Shown: positions 1-5,431 of the stretch, piece by piece | Layout: each line of letters opens with the position of its first letter | How positions within the stretch are numbered: the stretch's first letter is position 1 | Assembly (NCBI GenBank): GCA_964580495.1 | Contig: CAZOKE010000026.1 | Span: forward strand, 1 to 9,051 | Source of the DNA: JAIFWV01 sp964580495 | GTDB taxonomy: Bacteria > Patescibacteriota > Doudnabacteria > UBA920 > O2-02-FULL-48-8 | DNA: 9,051 nucleotides | Direction: 5' to 3' | Notes under the pieces: model-generated | Told to the model about the DNA's origin: nothing | Seen by the model: only the letters and a program-made list of their open reading frames with translations | Databases searched by the model: none | Translations under genes and position numbers: made by a program

Positions 1-1
1 A

Positions 2-532
2 TCTATCCTGGAAGCCTGCCAAAAAGGCGACCATAGCGCATTTGGCCGCATTTATGACCAGTTCGCCCAGCGCCTTTATAAGTTCATTTATTTGCGCGTG
101 GGGCACAAAGAAGTGGCGGAAGACATCCTTGCCGACAGCTTTGTCAAAGCCTGGCTCAAGATCAAACAGGTAAATTCACCCAAGGCTTTGTCCAGCTGGA
201 TATTCCAAATAGTCAAAAACAATATCATAGACTATTACCGGATCCGCAAATCCACAATCGCGATCGAAGAAGTAGAAGGTGTTTTGGAAGACCCGGTGGA
301 TACGATTCGGATCACGGATCTCGATTTGGACCAGCGGCGGATCATAGAAGCTCTTAATCTCCTGCCCCGCGAACAACAGCAAGTAATACGCTACAAATTT
401 TTTGAAGACCTGACCAATCCGGAAATCGCTCTGATACTCAACAAGTCTGAAGGAGCTATCCGTGTCATCCAGCACCGGGCCATTACCCGGTTGCAGGAAA
501 TTTTAGGACAAGACAAGCATGACCAACATTGA
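2..532 (+). CDS. ECF-type RNA polymerase sigma-70 family factor (5' truncated)
   Basis: The reading frame is open from the first bases of the window, so the true start lies upstream; a TTG at 92 is internal. The visible protein begins within sigma region 2, with a GDHSAFGRIYDQF stretch, then AEDILADSFVKAW, the usual region 2.2 core-binding signature with aromatic and acidic positions. A linker of about 35 residues follows, then region 4 (LLPREQQQVIRYKFFEDL and a helix-turn-helix NKSEGAIRVIQHRAITRL) that would read the -35 element. There is no region 1 or 3, as expected for extracytoplasmic-function sigmas, and only about ten N-terminal residues appear to be missing. It ends in TGA and overlaps the next gene by 14 bp, so the two are probably translationally coupled; the neighbour is a likely cognate regulator. 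The regulon is unknown. The family call is very safe. Confidence 0.93.
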   Translation, partial: SILEACQKGDHSAFGRIYDQFAQRLYKFIYLRVGHKEVAEDILADSFVKAWLKIKQVNSPKALSSWIFQIVKNNIIDYYRIRKSTIAIEEVEGVLEDPVDTIRITDLDLDQRRIIEALNLLPREQQQVIRYKFFEDLTNPEIALILNKSEGAIRVIQHRAITRLQEILGQDKHDQH

Positions 533-1619
533 TCTGGAAAAATTAATAGACGAACTTGCCAATCGCGTAAAATCCAACCGCGATGTTTCGAAGTGGCAAA
601 TCAGCCATCACTTTTCGGGCTTAACCAATCTATTGATCAAGCTCAATAATTTTCCCAGAGCTGAAATCCCCGCTCCTGATTTTGCAAAGATAAAAAACAG
701 GGTTTTAGACAGAATTTATGTGCCACAGGAAATGGCCGAAGAACGGTCTGGTTGGTTATTCAGTTTTTCCCAAATGGCAAAAATAGCGGCTGGAGCCGTT
801 GGCACTCTGCTGATAGTCGTGAGTTTGGGTATTGGCACTGCAGTAGCCGCCTTGCAGAGCACGCCTGGACAAACAATTTACCCTTTGAAGAAAATCGTAG
901 AAAATATTGAGCTGAGCTTGACCCGCGATCCAAATGCCAAAGCCAACCTTCAAATCCAGTTCGCCAATAATCGCTTGGATGAATTAAGCGAGGTTATCGC
1001 CCAAAATAAAGCCGGGGAAATTTCTTCCACCGAAGCGCAAAAAATCGTGGCGGAAACCGTCTCGGACCTGCAAAAAACTACCCAAGCTGCGCTCTCGGCT
1101 ACTTCCAAAGCCTCCGGCACCCAGCCCAAAGTTTCCACGCTCAACAAACTCGTGGATTTGAGCAATAAACAAGCCGCCATCCTTCAGCCGCTTATTTCCG
1201 CGGCCAGCGTCAAAGATGAAGGGCAGATAAAGATCCTGCAGGATGCCTTGCAAACTTCCACAATTACCAAAGAAGAGGCTATAAAGAATATTGAAAACGC
1301 CGGCTTAGTCGTCGAAGACCAGCCGATTACGATCCCGGCGACAAACCAAATTACGGCGAACGGCAAAATCACGGCGCTCACTTCCGATACAGTTAGCATT
1401 GGAACTGCCAAATTTTTGCTGACAACCGATACAAAATATGTTAATATTAAAAGTACCGAGCTTAAGGTAGATACAGTCGTGGATATCTCGGGCGAAGTCA
1501 GATCAGACAATAAGACCTATGCCCTGACTATTACCGCCCAGGCTGTTGTGACTCCCCCTTCTACCGACACTCAAACAGATACTCAAAGCAATACCAACAC
1601 CACCAGTACCGGTCAGTAA
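519..1619 (+). CDS. DUF5667-like single-pass membrane protein, probable anti-sigma or sensor partner of the ECF sigma factor
   Basis: 366 aa. Residues 1-85 are a cytosolic helical segment (KLIDELANRVKSN, PDFAKIKNRVLDRI) placed where an anti-sigma domain would sit. Residues 88-111 form one transmembrane helix (AAGAVGTLLIVVSLGIGTAV). Immediately after it comes QSTPGQTIYPLKKIVENIEL, the typical opening of DUF5667 domains, followed by long helices to about residue 260 that probably lie outside the cytoplasmic membrane. Residues 277-343 look like a small beta-barrel of the DUF5666 kind (ITANGKITALTSDTVSIG ... VVDISGEV). The tail (345-366) is Thr/Ser/Gln/Asn-rich. The ATG overlaps the sigma gene end by 14 bp, with a weak AGGA 10 nt upstream, so coupled translation is likely. 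No CxxC zinc-anti-sigma motif is seen. The anti-sigma role is inferred from the gene pair and topology; the domain calls are from recognition only. Confidence 0.8.
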   Translation: MTNIDLEKLIDELANRVKSNRDVSKWQISHHFSGLTNLLIKLNNFPRAEIPAPDFAKIKNRVLDRIYVPQEMAEERSGWLFSFSQMAKIAAGAVGTLLIVVSLGIGTAVAALQSTPGQTIYPLKKIVENIELSLTRDPNAKANLQIQFANNRLDELSEVIAQNKAGEISSTEAQKIVAETVSDLQKTTQAALSATSKASGTQPKVSTLNKLVDLSNKQAAILQPLISAASVKDEGQIKILQDALQTSTITKEEAIKNIENAGLVVEDQPITIPATNQITANGKITALTSDTVSIGTAKFLLTTDTKYVNIKSTELKVDTVVDISGEVRSDNKTYALTITAQAVVTPPSTDTQTDTQSNTNTTSTGQ

Positions 1620-1717
1620 GTTAATTTAAATTTCGTCATTATGGCATTAAGCCGTAATTGAATTCAGCCAATTTAAACCAATTCTGTTAATACCAGAAAA
1701 GGCTGAAAAAATCATAT

Positions 1718-1760
1718 GAAGAGAAGACCGCGGCCAAAAAAACCGTGGCCTTTTCTTTTC
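1718..1760 (+). terminator. Rho-independent terminator of the sigma / DUF5667 operon
   Basis: A purine-rich arm ending GACCGCGG (1718-1733) pairs with CCGTGGCC followed by TTTTCTTTT (1743-1759) across a 9-nt A-rich loop. The core has one mismatch and one G-U pair, and the A/G-rich foot pairs with the T tract. It lies about 100 bp after the stop codon of the membrane protein. Confidence 0.85.
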
Positions 1761-1781
1761 AACTGATTTTTCAAATTAGAA

Positions 1782-1834
1782 CTCCCCTCGCCGTGAAGGA
1801 ATGAACGGGAGAGGGGCCGGGGCGAGAGGGCGGT
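1782..1834. repeat. GC-rich REP-like palindromic element
   Basis: CCCCTC (1784-1789) pairs with GAGGGG (1811-1816) and CCG (1791-1793) with CGG (1806-1808) around a purine-rich loop. The same left arm can instead pair with GGCGAGAGGG (1821-1830), giving two competing hairpins. It lies between two convergent terminators and is much richer in GC than its surroundings. This style of short element often recurs in many intergenic spaces; recurrence cannot be seen in a single window. Confidence 0.5.
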
Positions 1835-1840
1835 TTACGC

Positions 1841-1865
1841 AAAACAAAAAACAGCCGCGCGCTGT
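1841..1865 (-). terminator. Rho-independent terminator downstream of tRNA-Arg
   Basis: On the minus strand ACAGC (1865-1861) and GCTGT (1855-1851) form a 5-bp stem with a GCGCG loop, followed directly by TTTTTGTTTT (1850-1841). It lies 30 bp after the encoded CCA of tRNA-Arg and is convergent with the terminator of the sigma operon. Confidence 0.75.
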
Positions 1866-1894
1866 ATGTATAATCTAAAACCCTTATTTTATTC

Positions 1895-1970
1895 TGGTGC
1901 ACCCGGCAGGGATCGAACCTGCAGCCTTAGGTTCCGCAAACCTACGCTCTATCCATTGAGCTACGGGTGC
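1895..1970 (-). tRNA. tRNA-Arg, anticodon GCG, CCA encoded
   Basis: A full cloverleaf reads on the minus strand: acceptor GCACCCG/CGGGTGC, D-arm GCTC/GAGC with A20 in the loop (an arginine identity element), anticodon stem TAGGT/ACCTA around loop TTGCGGA, a 5-nt variable loop, T-arm GCAGG/CCTGC with TTCGATC, discriminator A73, then CCA in the DNA. It has 73 nt plus CCA. The anticodon is at 1935-1937. GCG is unusual for a bacterial CGN-reading tRNA, which normally carries ACG and is edited to inosine. Confidence 0.97.
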
Positions 1971-1984
1971 ATTCGTCGCAGCGG

Positions 1985-2027
1985 ATCGACCTTCGCAAAT
2001 CGTTTAAACGATTATACTACGGTCGAT
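1985..2027. promoter_or_regulatory. Nested inverted repeats and -10-like box upstream of tRNA-Arg
   Basis: A perfect 16-bp palindrome AATCGTTTAAACGATT (1998-2013) is flanked almost symmetrically by ATCGACC (1985-1991) and GGTCGAT (2021-2027). A minus-strand TATAAT (2016-2011) overlaps its edge and could serve tRNA-Arg, putting the palindrome at the expected transcription start, about 34 nt before the tRNA. No good -35 box is visible. An operator, a processing structure or a mobile-element remnant are all possible. Confidence 0.45.
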
Positions 2028-2040
2028 GTGCTGCTCCTCT

Positions 2041-2091
2041 CAATTCAAAATGCTCTATCAGTTTTTTAAGTCAGATGTGCATTTTGAATTG
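2041..2091. repeat. Perfect 13-bp inverted repeat downstream of the small membrane-protein gene
   Basis: CAATTCAAAATGC (2041-2053) and GCATTTTGAATTG (2079-2091) are exact reverse complements separated by 25 nt. It starts 7 bp beyond the minus-strand stop at 2099, where a terminator or mRNA 3' stem would sit. However, no T tract follows the distal arm on the minus strand, so it is not a canonical rho-independent terminator. Confidence 0.6.
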
Positions 2092-2098
2092 TACAAAA

Positions 2099-2578
2099 TC
2101 AAAACTTAATTTTCCTGGCGATCACATCTGATATGTTTTCCTGGCGATCCAGATCTTCTGGAATGTAAGCTTTCAAAAACTGTTTAACTTGTGTTGGGTT
2201 CAGTTTACCTAGTTGAAGTAGAATGTGATTGTTTAGGTATGCCGTGGTTTCCAAGTTTAGACTTTTATTGGCTTCAGTGTAAATAATCCAAAATTTCTTG
2301 ATGTTGCGAAAAGGAAAAAATACTTCGCCGACCCTAATTCCTGTTGTAGTTAACTCATGCACAAGCAGTCTTGGTGTTTGCATTGAATAAAAAAACCAAG
2401 CAGCAGCGGCAACTACAAATGTTACGATCGTCAAAATATTGCGGGTATAGACCCCGTAACCGATCAAAGCGACTGCTAACAGCAGACTAACAATGTACCA
2501 TAAAGAGCTTCTTTGGTGCAATTTAAATTCCCAAGCTTCCCATTTTATGTTTTGAATTTTAATCTCTGAATTTTGCAT
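2099..2578 (-). CDS. Small two-helix membrane protein of unknown function
   Basis: 159 aa. The first 25 residues are cytosolic and amphipathic; two hydrophobic helices follow (about 26-44, SLWYIVSLLLAVALIGYGV, and 48-65, ILTIVTFVVAAAAWFFYS). The rest (about 67-159) is a soluble cytosolic domain with alternating strands (LLVHELTTTGIRVGEVFFPF, KKFWIIYTEA) and a C-terminal helix, reminiscent of bacterial PH-like membrane domains. I do not recognise a specific family. The ATG lies only 10 nt after the CCA of tRNA-Ser, and those 10 nt (AAACTTCTTT) hold no SD site, so it is probably co-transcribed with the tRNA and translated from a processed, nearly leaderless mRNA. A perfect inverted repeat follows its stop codon. 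The coding call is good; the function is unknown. Confidence 0.8.
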   Translation of the reverse strand: MQNSEIKIQNIKWEAWEFKLHQRSSLWYIVSLLLAVALIGYGVYTRNILTIVTFVVAAAAWFFYSMQTPRLLVHELTTTGIRVGEVFFPFRNIKKFWIIYTEANKSLNLETTAYLNNHILLQLGKLNPTQVKQFLKAYIPEDLDRQENISDVIARKIKF

Positions 2579-2588
2579 AAAGAAGTTT

Positions 2589-2678
2589 TGGCGGTGGGGG
2601 CGAGATTCGAACTCGCGGTCGGCGTTAACCGACTCCGGTTTTCAAGACCGGTGCACTAAACCACTATGCGACCCCACC
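2589..2678 (-). tRNA. tRNA-Ser, anticodon TGA, CCA encoded
   Basis: A class II tRNA on the minus strand: acceptor GGTGGGG/CCCCACC, anticodon stem CCGGT/ACCGG around loop CTTGAAA (anticodon TGA, reads UCA), a long variable arm (GTCGG/CCGAC), T-arm with TTCGAAT, discriminator G73 and an encoded CCA. It has 90 nt including CCA. It is preceded by a near-consensus promoter and followed after 10 nt by the start codon of the small membrane protein. Confidence 0.97.
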
Positions 2679-2689
2679 GGACTTTAATT

Positions 2690-2718
2690 ATTTTACCATT
2701 TTCCGGCTATTTTGGCAA
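2690..2718 (-). promoter_or_regulatory. Sigma-70 type promoter of tRNA-Ser
   Basis: On the minus strand, -35 TTGCCA (2718-2713), a 17-bp spacer and -10 TAAAAT (2695-2690), preceded by the extended TGG motif. The predicted start lies about 5 nt before the mature tRNA 5' end. Each hexamer matches consensus at 5 of 6 positions. Confidence 0.8.
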
Positions 2719-2748
2719 CGTATAGCCCTCATATTGCTTCAAAATTCC

Positions 2749-2757
2749 TGATATAAT
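2749..2757 (+). promoter_or_regulatory. Extended -10 promoter of recG giving a leaderless mRNA
   Basis: TGATATAAT is a perfect extended -10 element (TGnTATAAT). No -35 resembling TTGACA is present at the right distance, as usual for extended -10 promoters. Only six bases separate TATAAT from the recG ATG at 2764, so transcription should begin at or within a base or two of the start codon. Confidence 0.75.
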
Positions 2758-2763
2758 CAACAT

Positions 2764-4803
2764 ATGTTCAGCCTAGAAACTCCAATTGAAAATTTATATT
2801 TAGTCGGGCCGGCCAGGGCCAAACTTCTGAAAGATCTCGGTATCAAAACGCTTCGAGATTTGATATTTTATTTTCCCAGGACGCACCAGGATCTGTCGAA
2901 ATTTACCCGTATTGCCGAACTGCAGATGGGAGACTTTGCAAATGTTAAAGCTGAAGTCTTGCAAATCCGTTCGTTCCGCACCAAAGTGCGGAGATTCACC
3001 ATTACCCAGGCCTTGATTGAAGACGATTCCGGGCCTATCACCTGCGTTTGGTTCAACCAGCCTTTCTTAGCCAAAGTCATCAAACCGCATGAAATTTTTA
3101 TCTTTTCCGGCAAAGTCGTTCGCGACAAAAACAAATTGCAAATGCAGAACCCGATTTACGAGCAGGAAAAAGCTGAACAAGTCCACACGTCCCGGCTGGT
3201 CCCGATTTATCCGCTTACCGCAAACCTAACACAAAAGGTTCTGCGCAGCATCATAAAAACCTATTTGGACAAGGTGGTTATCCCTGAATACCTGCCCACC
3301 GATATCCGAATCAATGAAAAATTATTTGACGAAAACAAAGCCGTAAAATTTTTTCATTTCCCCTCTGACTGGCCTTCCCTGAAGATCGCCCAAAAAAGAT
3401 TAGCCTTTGACGAAATTTTCACTACACAGTTAAGAGTATTAAAGTACAAAAAAGAACGGCAGCAAGAATCAGCGCATATAATTCCTGATTCCGACGATTT
3501 GGAAGCAAAGATTAATTCACTTCCCTTTCGGTTAACCGACTCTCAAACAAAGGCGCTTAAGGAAATACAATCTGATTTCAAAAAACCTTATCCTGCCAAT
3601 CGGCTGCTGGAGGGCGATGTTGGCAGCGGCAAAACCATAATCGCGGCGCTGGCCATGTGGTTGTCGGCAAAAAGCAATTTACAAACCGCACTTCTCTGCC
3701 CTACTGAAGTTTTGACCCAGCAACACTATGTAAATTTTTTAAAGTTATTTTTAAACGATGGAATCGATTTGGGTCTGATGACCGGCAGTGATGTCAGGCT
3801 AAACGGAAACCCGGTCTCGCGCGAAACCCTACTGGCCCAGATCAAATCAGGCAAAATCAAAATTCTGCTCGGGACCCATGCTTTGCTGGAAGAAAAGGTC
3901 AAATTCAAAAACCTCAGCGTCGTGGTAATCGACGAGCAGCACCGGTTTGGCGTGGAGCAGCGCGCGCAGCTTAAGAAATTGAATAACACGCATCTTTTGA
4001 GCATGAGCGCAACTCCGATCCCGCGAACTCTGGCTTTGACTCTGTATGGCGATTTGGATATTTCCCGGCTCGAACAGCTTCCAAGCGGACGACTGCCGAT
4101 CAAAACCGAACTCGTGAACGAAAACAATCGCCCCCAATATTACCAATTTATCAGGGAACAGATTCAATCGGGCCGGCAAGGGTTCGTGATTTGCCCGCTC
4201 ATAGATGAATCCGACAAATTAGGCGTCAAATCCGCTACAGCAGAATACAAAAAATTATCCGAACAAATTTTTCCTGACATCAAAATCGGCCTGCTCCATG
4301 GCAAAATGAAGCCGCAGGACAAGGAAAAAGTCATGCAGAAATTCAAAGACAACGAAATTCAGATTTTGGTTTCGACTTCCGTGGTGGAAGTCGGGGTGGA
4401 TGTGCCGAACGCCACAGTGATGATTATCGAAGGAGCGGAACGCTTCGGCTTGGCCCAGCTGCACCAGTTCCGCGGTCGCGTCGGCAGGTCAAGTTTTCAG
4501 TCCTATTGTTTCCTTTTTTCCGATGACCAAAACGCGTCGATCAATCCCCGCTTAATTGCCATAGCCGCCTCTACAGATGGCTTCAAATTAGCCGAAGAGG
4601 ATTTAAAGATCCGCGGCGCCGGCAATTTATACGGCACGGAGCAATCCGGCTACAGCTTCAGGATTGCAACACTTTCAAATTTAGAAATGGTAGAGCGATC
4701 AAAAAAATATGCCGAAGATTTGCTGGAATTAGATCCCCTTTTAGATAAACACCAGCTTTTGAAACAAAAAATCGAATCACAACCAATTATTCACTTGGAG
4801 TAA
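2764..4803 (+). CDS. recG: ATP-dependent DNA helicase RecG
   Basis: 679 aa, the usual RecG length. RecG reverses stalled replication forks and migrates Holliday and D-loop junctions. The N-terminal region opens with LYLVGPARAKLLKDLGIKTL, a helix-hairpin-helix-like segment, then the OB-fold wedge (about 55-150) that splits branched DNA. The helicase core follows: Walker A GDVGSGKT (284-291), motif II DEQH (390-393), motif III SATPIPRTLAL (415-425), motif V region VSTSVVEVGVDVP and motif VI QLHQFRGRVGR (565-575). The C-terminal TRG segment (about 611-630) reads RGAGNLYGTEQSG, closer to the form familiar from Mfd than the RGPGE..GTRQ form of many RecGs. The ATG directly follows an extended -10 element, and no SD exists in the six-base gap, so initiation is probably leaderless. 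No terminator lies between its stop and the downstream RNA promoter, so readthrough into that RNA is likely. Confidence 0.97.
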   Translation: MFSLETPIENLYLVGPARAKLLKDLGIKTLRDLIFYFPRTHQDLSKFTRIAELQMGDFANVKAEVLQIRSFRTKVRRFTITQALIEDDSGPITCVWFNQPFLAKVIKPHEIFIFSGKVVRDKNKLQMQNPIYEQEKAEQVHTSRLVPIYPLTANLTQKVLRSIIKTYLDKVVIPEYLPTDIRINEKLFDENKAVKFFHFPSDWPSLKIAQKRLAFDEIFTTQLRVLKYKKERQQESAHIIPDSDDLEAKINSLPFRLTDSQTKALKEIQSDFKKPYPANRLLEGDVGSGKTIIAALAMWLSAKSNLQTALLCPTEVLTQQHYVNFLKLFLNDGIDLGLMTGSDVRLNGNPVSRETLLAQIKSGKIKILLGTHALLEEKVKFKNLSVVVIDEQHRFGVEQRAQLKKLNNTHLLSMSATPIPRTLALTLYGDLDISRLEQLPSGRLPIKTELVNENNRPQYYQFIREQIQSGRQGFVICPLIDESDKLGVKSATAEYKKLSEQIFPDIKIGLLHGKMKPQDKEKVMQKFKDNEIQILVSTSVVEVGVDVPNATVMIIEGAERFGLAQLHQFRGRVGRSSFQSYCFLFSDDQNASINPRLIAIAASTDGFKLAEEDLKIRGAGNLYGTEQSGYSFRIATLSNLEMVERSKKYAEDLLELDPLLDKHQLLKQKIESQPIIHLE

Positions 4804-4814
4804 TCTGTTTAAGC

Positions 4815-4843
4815 TTGACACATTGCTCTTTTTGAATTAAACT
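4815..4843 (+). promoter_or_regulatory. Promoter for the structured RNA downstream of recG
   Basis: TTGACA (4815-4820, perfect -35), a 17-bp spacer and TAAACT (4838-4843, 4 of 6 to the -10 consensus). It begins 12 bp after the recG stop codon. The predicted transcription start is near 4850, about 12 nt before the first predicted helix of the RNA. Confidence 0.65.
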
Positions 4844-4926
4844 TTTTACATTGCCAAAACAAAAAGGAGGAATCTTTAGGAAGAGGTTTAGTCCACGTAT
4901 CCCCAACTGTTCTCTCGGAGGTCGTT

Positions 4927-5229
4927 GTGAAAGATCCCAAAAGTCTCGAAGTCTGTCCGTTCTGTTTCTGCTTCTTTGCTCTGAAAGACACCGACCGAGT
5001 CACTTTGAAGCAAGTCCTGCCAGTCGAACTGCAGAATTGCCTCAGAGGTGATGGGCCTTCGATTCACAAGTCCCATTACATCAGAGCGACAACAGAAAAG
5101 AAACAGGAAGTGTTCACAAGAGCTCTCCGAAACGAGCACTTCGAGACAAGCACCGAACCCGCACCACCGCTGGTTCGGGTCCTAAATGGACCAAAATTCA
5201 CGATCTCGACAAGCCAACAGAGGGTCTGA
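4927..5229 (+). CDS. Possible 100-aa hypothetical protein overlapping the structured RNA
   Basis: A GTG-start ORF preceded by GGAGG (4917-4921) at a good 5-nt spacing. The product would be basic and cysteine-containing near its start (VCPFCFCFF, Cys10, 13 and 15, plus Cys38) with no second zinc knuckle, no signal peptide and no family I recognise. Against it: open frames of similar length occur on both strands of the same stretch, and the ORF lies over many of the long RNA helices of the candidate structured RNA. It may be a chance ORF, or a small protein encoded within a structured transcript. Listed as an alternative reading, not a firm gene. Confidence 0.25.
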   Translation: MKDPKSLEVCPFCFCFFALKDTDRVTLKQVLPVELQNCLRGDGPSIHKSHYIRATTEKKQEVFTRALRNEHFETSTEPAPPLVRVLNGPKFTISTSQQRV

Positions 5230-5431
5230 ACTCCTAAGCAAATGGAAAAGGGGCACAACTCACCAGAGTTGTGAAGGAAAATCTATTTACTTAGCCGTTC
5301 AGGCATCGAGTATGGCAGTGAGGTCGCGGAACACCCTGATTTCCTGAGTCTGCGTTACCAGGCTGCCAGAAGGATGGGCCGTACAGGTTGAGCTCCCAGC
5401 ACAACCTGTACGGTTCCTCCTCTTGCGAACC

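Noticed and set aside
92..94. TTG as the start of the sigma factor
   Set aside because: The frame is open upstream to the window edge and encodes the expected region 2 residues (GDHSAFGRIYDQF).
1867..1874. Plus-strand TATAAT at 1869-1874 as a promoter
   Set aside because: It would transcribe antisense through tRNA-Arg, has no fitting -35, and TG directly abuts the hexamer rather than one base away. Probably chance.
1866..2069. A plus-strand ORF of 67 codons over tRNA-Arg
   Set aside because: It reads straight through the antisense of the tRNA (GAPGRDRTCSLRF is a classic translated-tRNA artefact) and has no SD.
4809..5258. Minus-strand ORFs (4809-5003, 4888-5139, 5076-5258) across the structured RNA
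   Set aside because: No family resemblance is recognisable and no promoter was found for them. The plus-strand promoter, terminator and helices explain the region better.
5376..5417. Group II intron domain V, because of GGGCCGTA ... GTACGGTTC
   Set aside because: The stem is an uninterrupted 12 bp with an 11-nt loop. Domain V needs a 2-nt bulge, a GNRA-type tetraloop, about 34 nt in total and an AGC-type triad. There is no reverse transcriptase, and the region has its own promoter and terminator.
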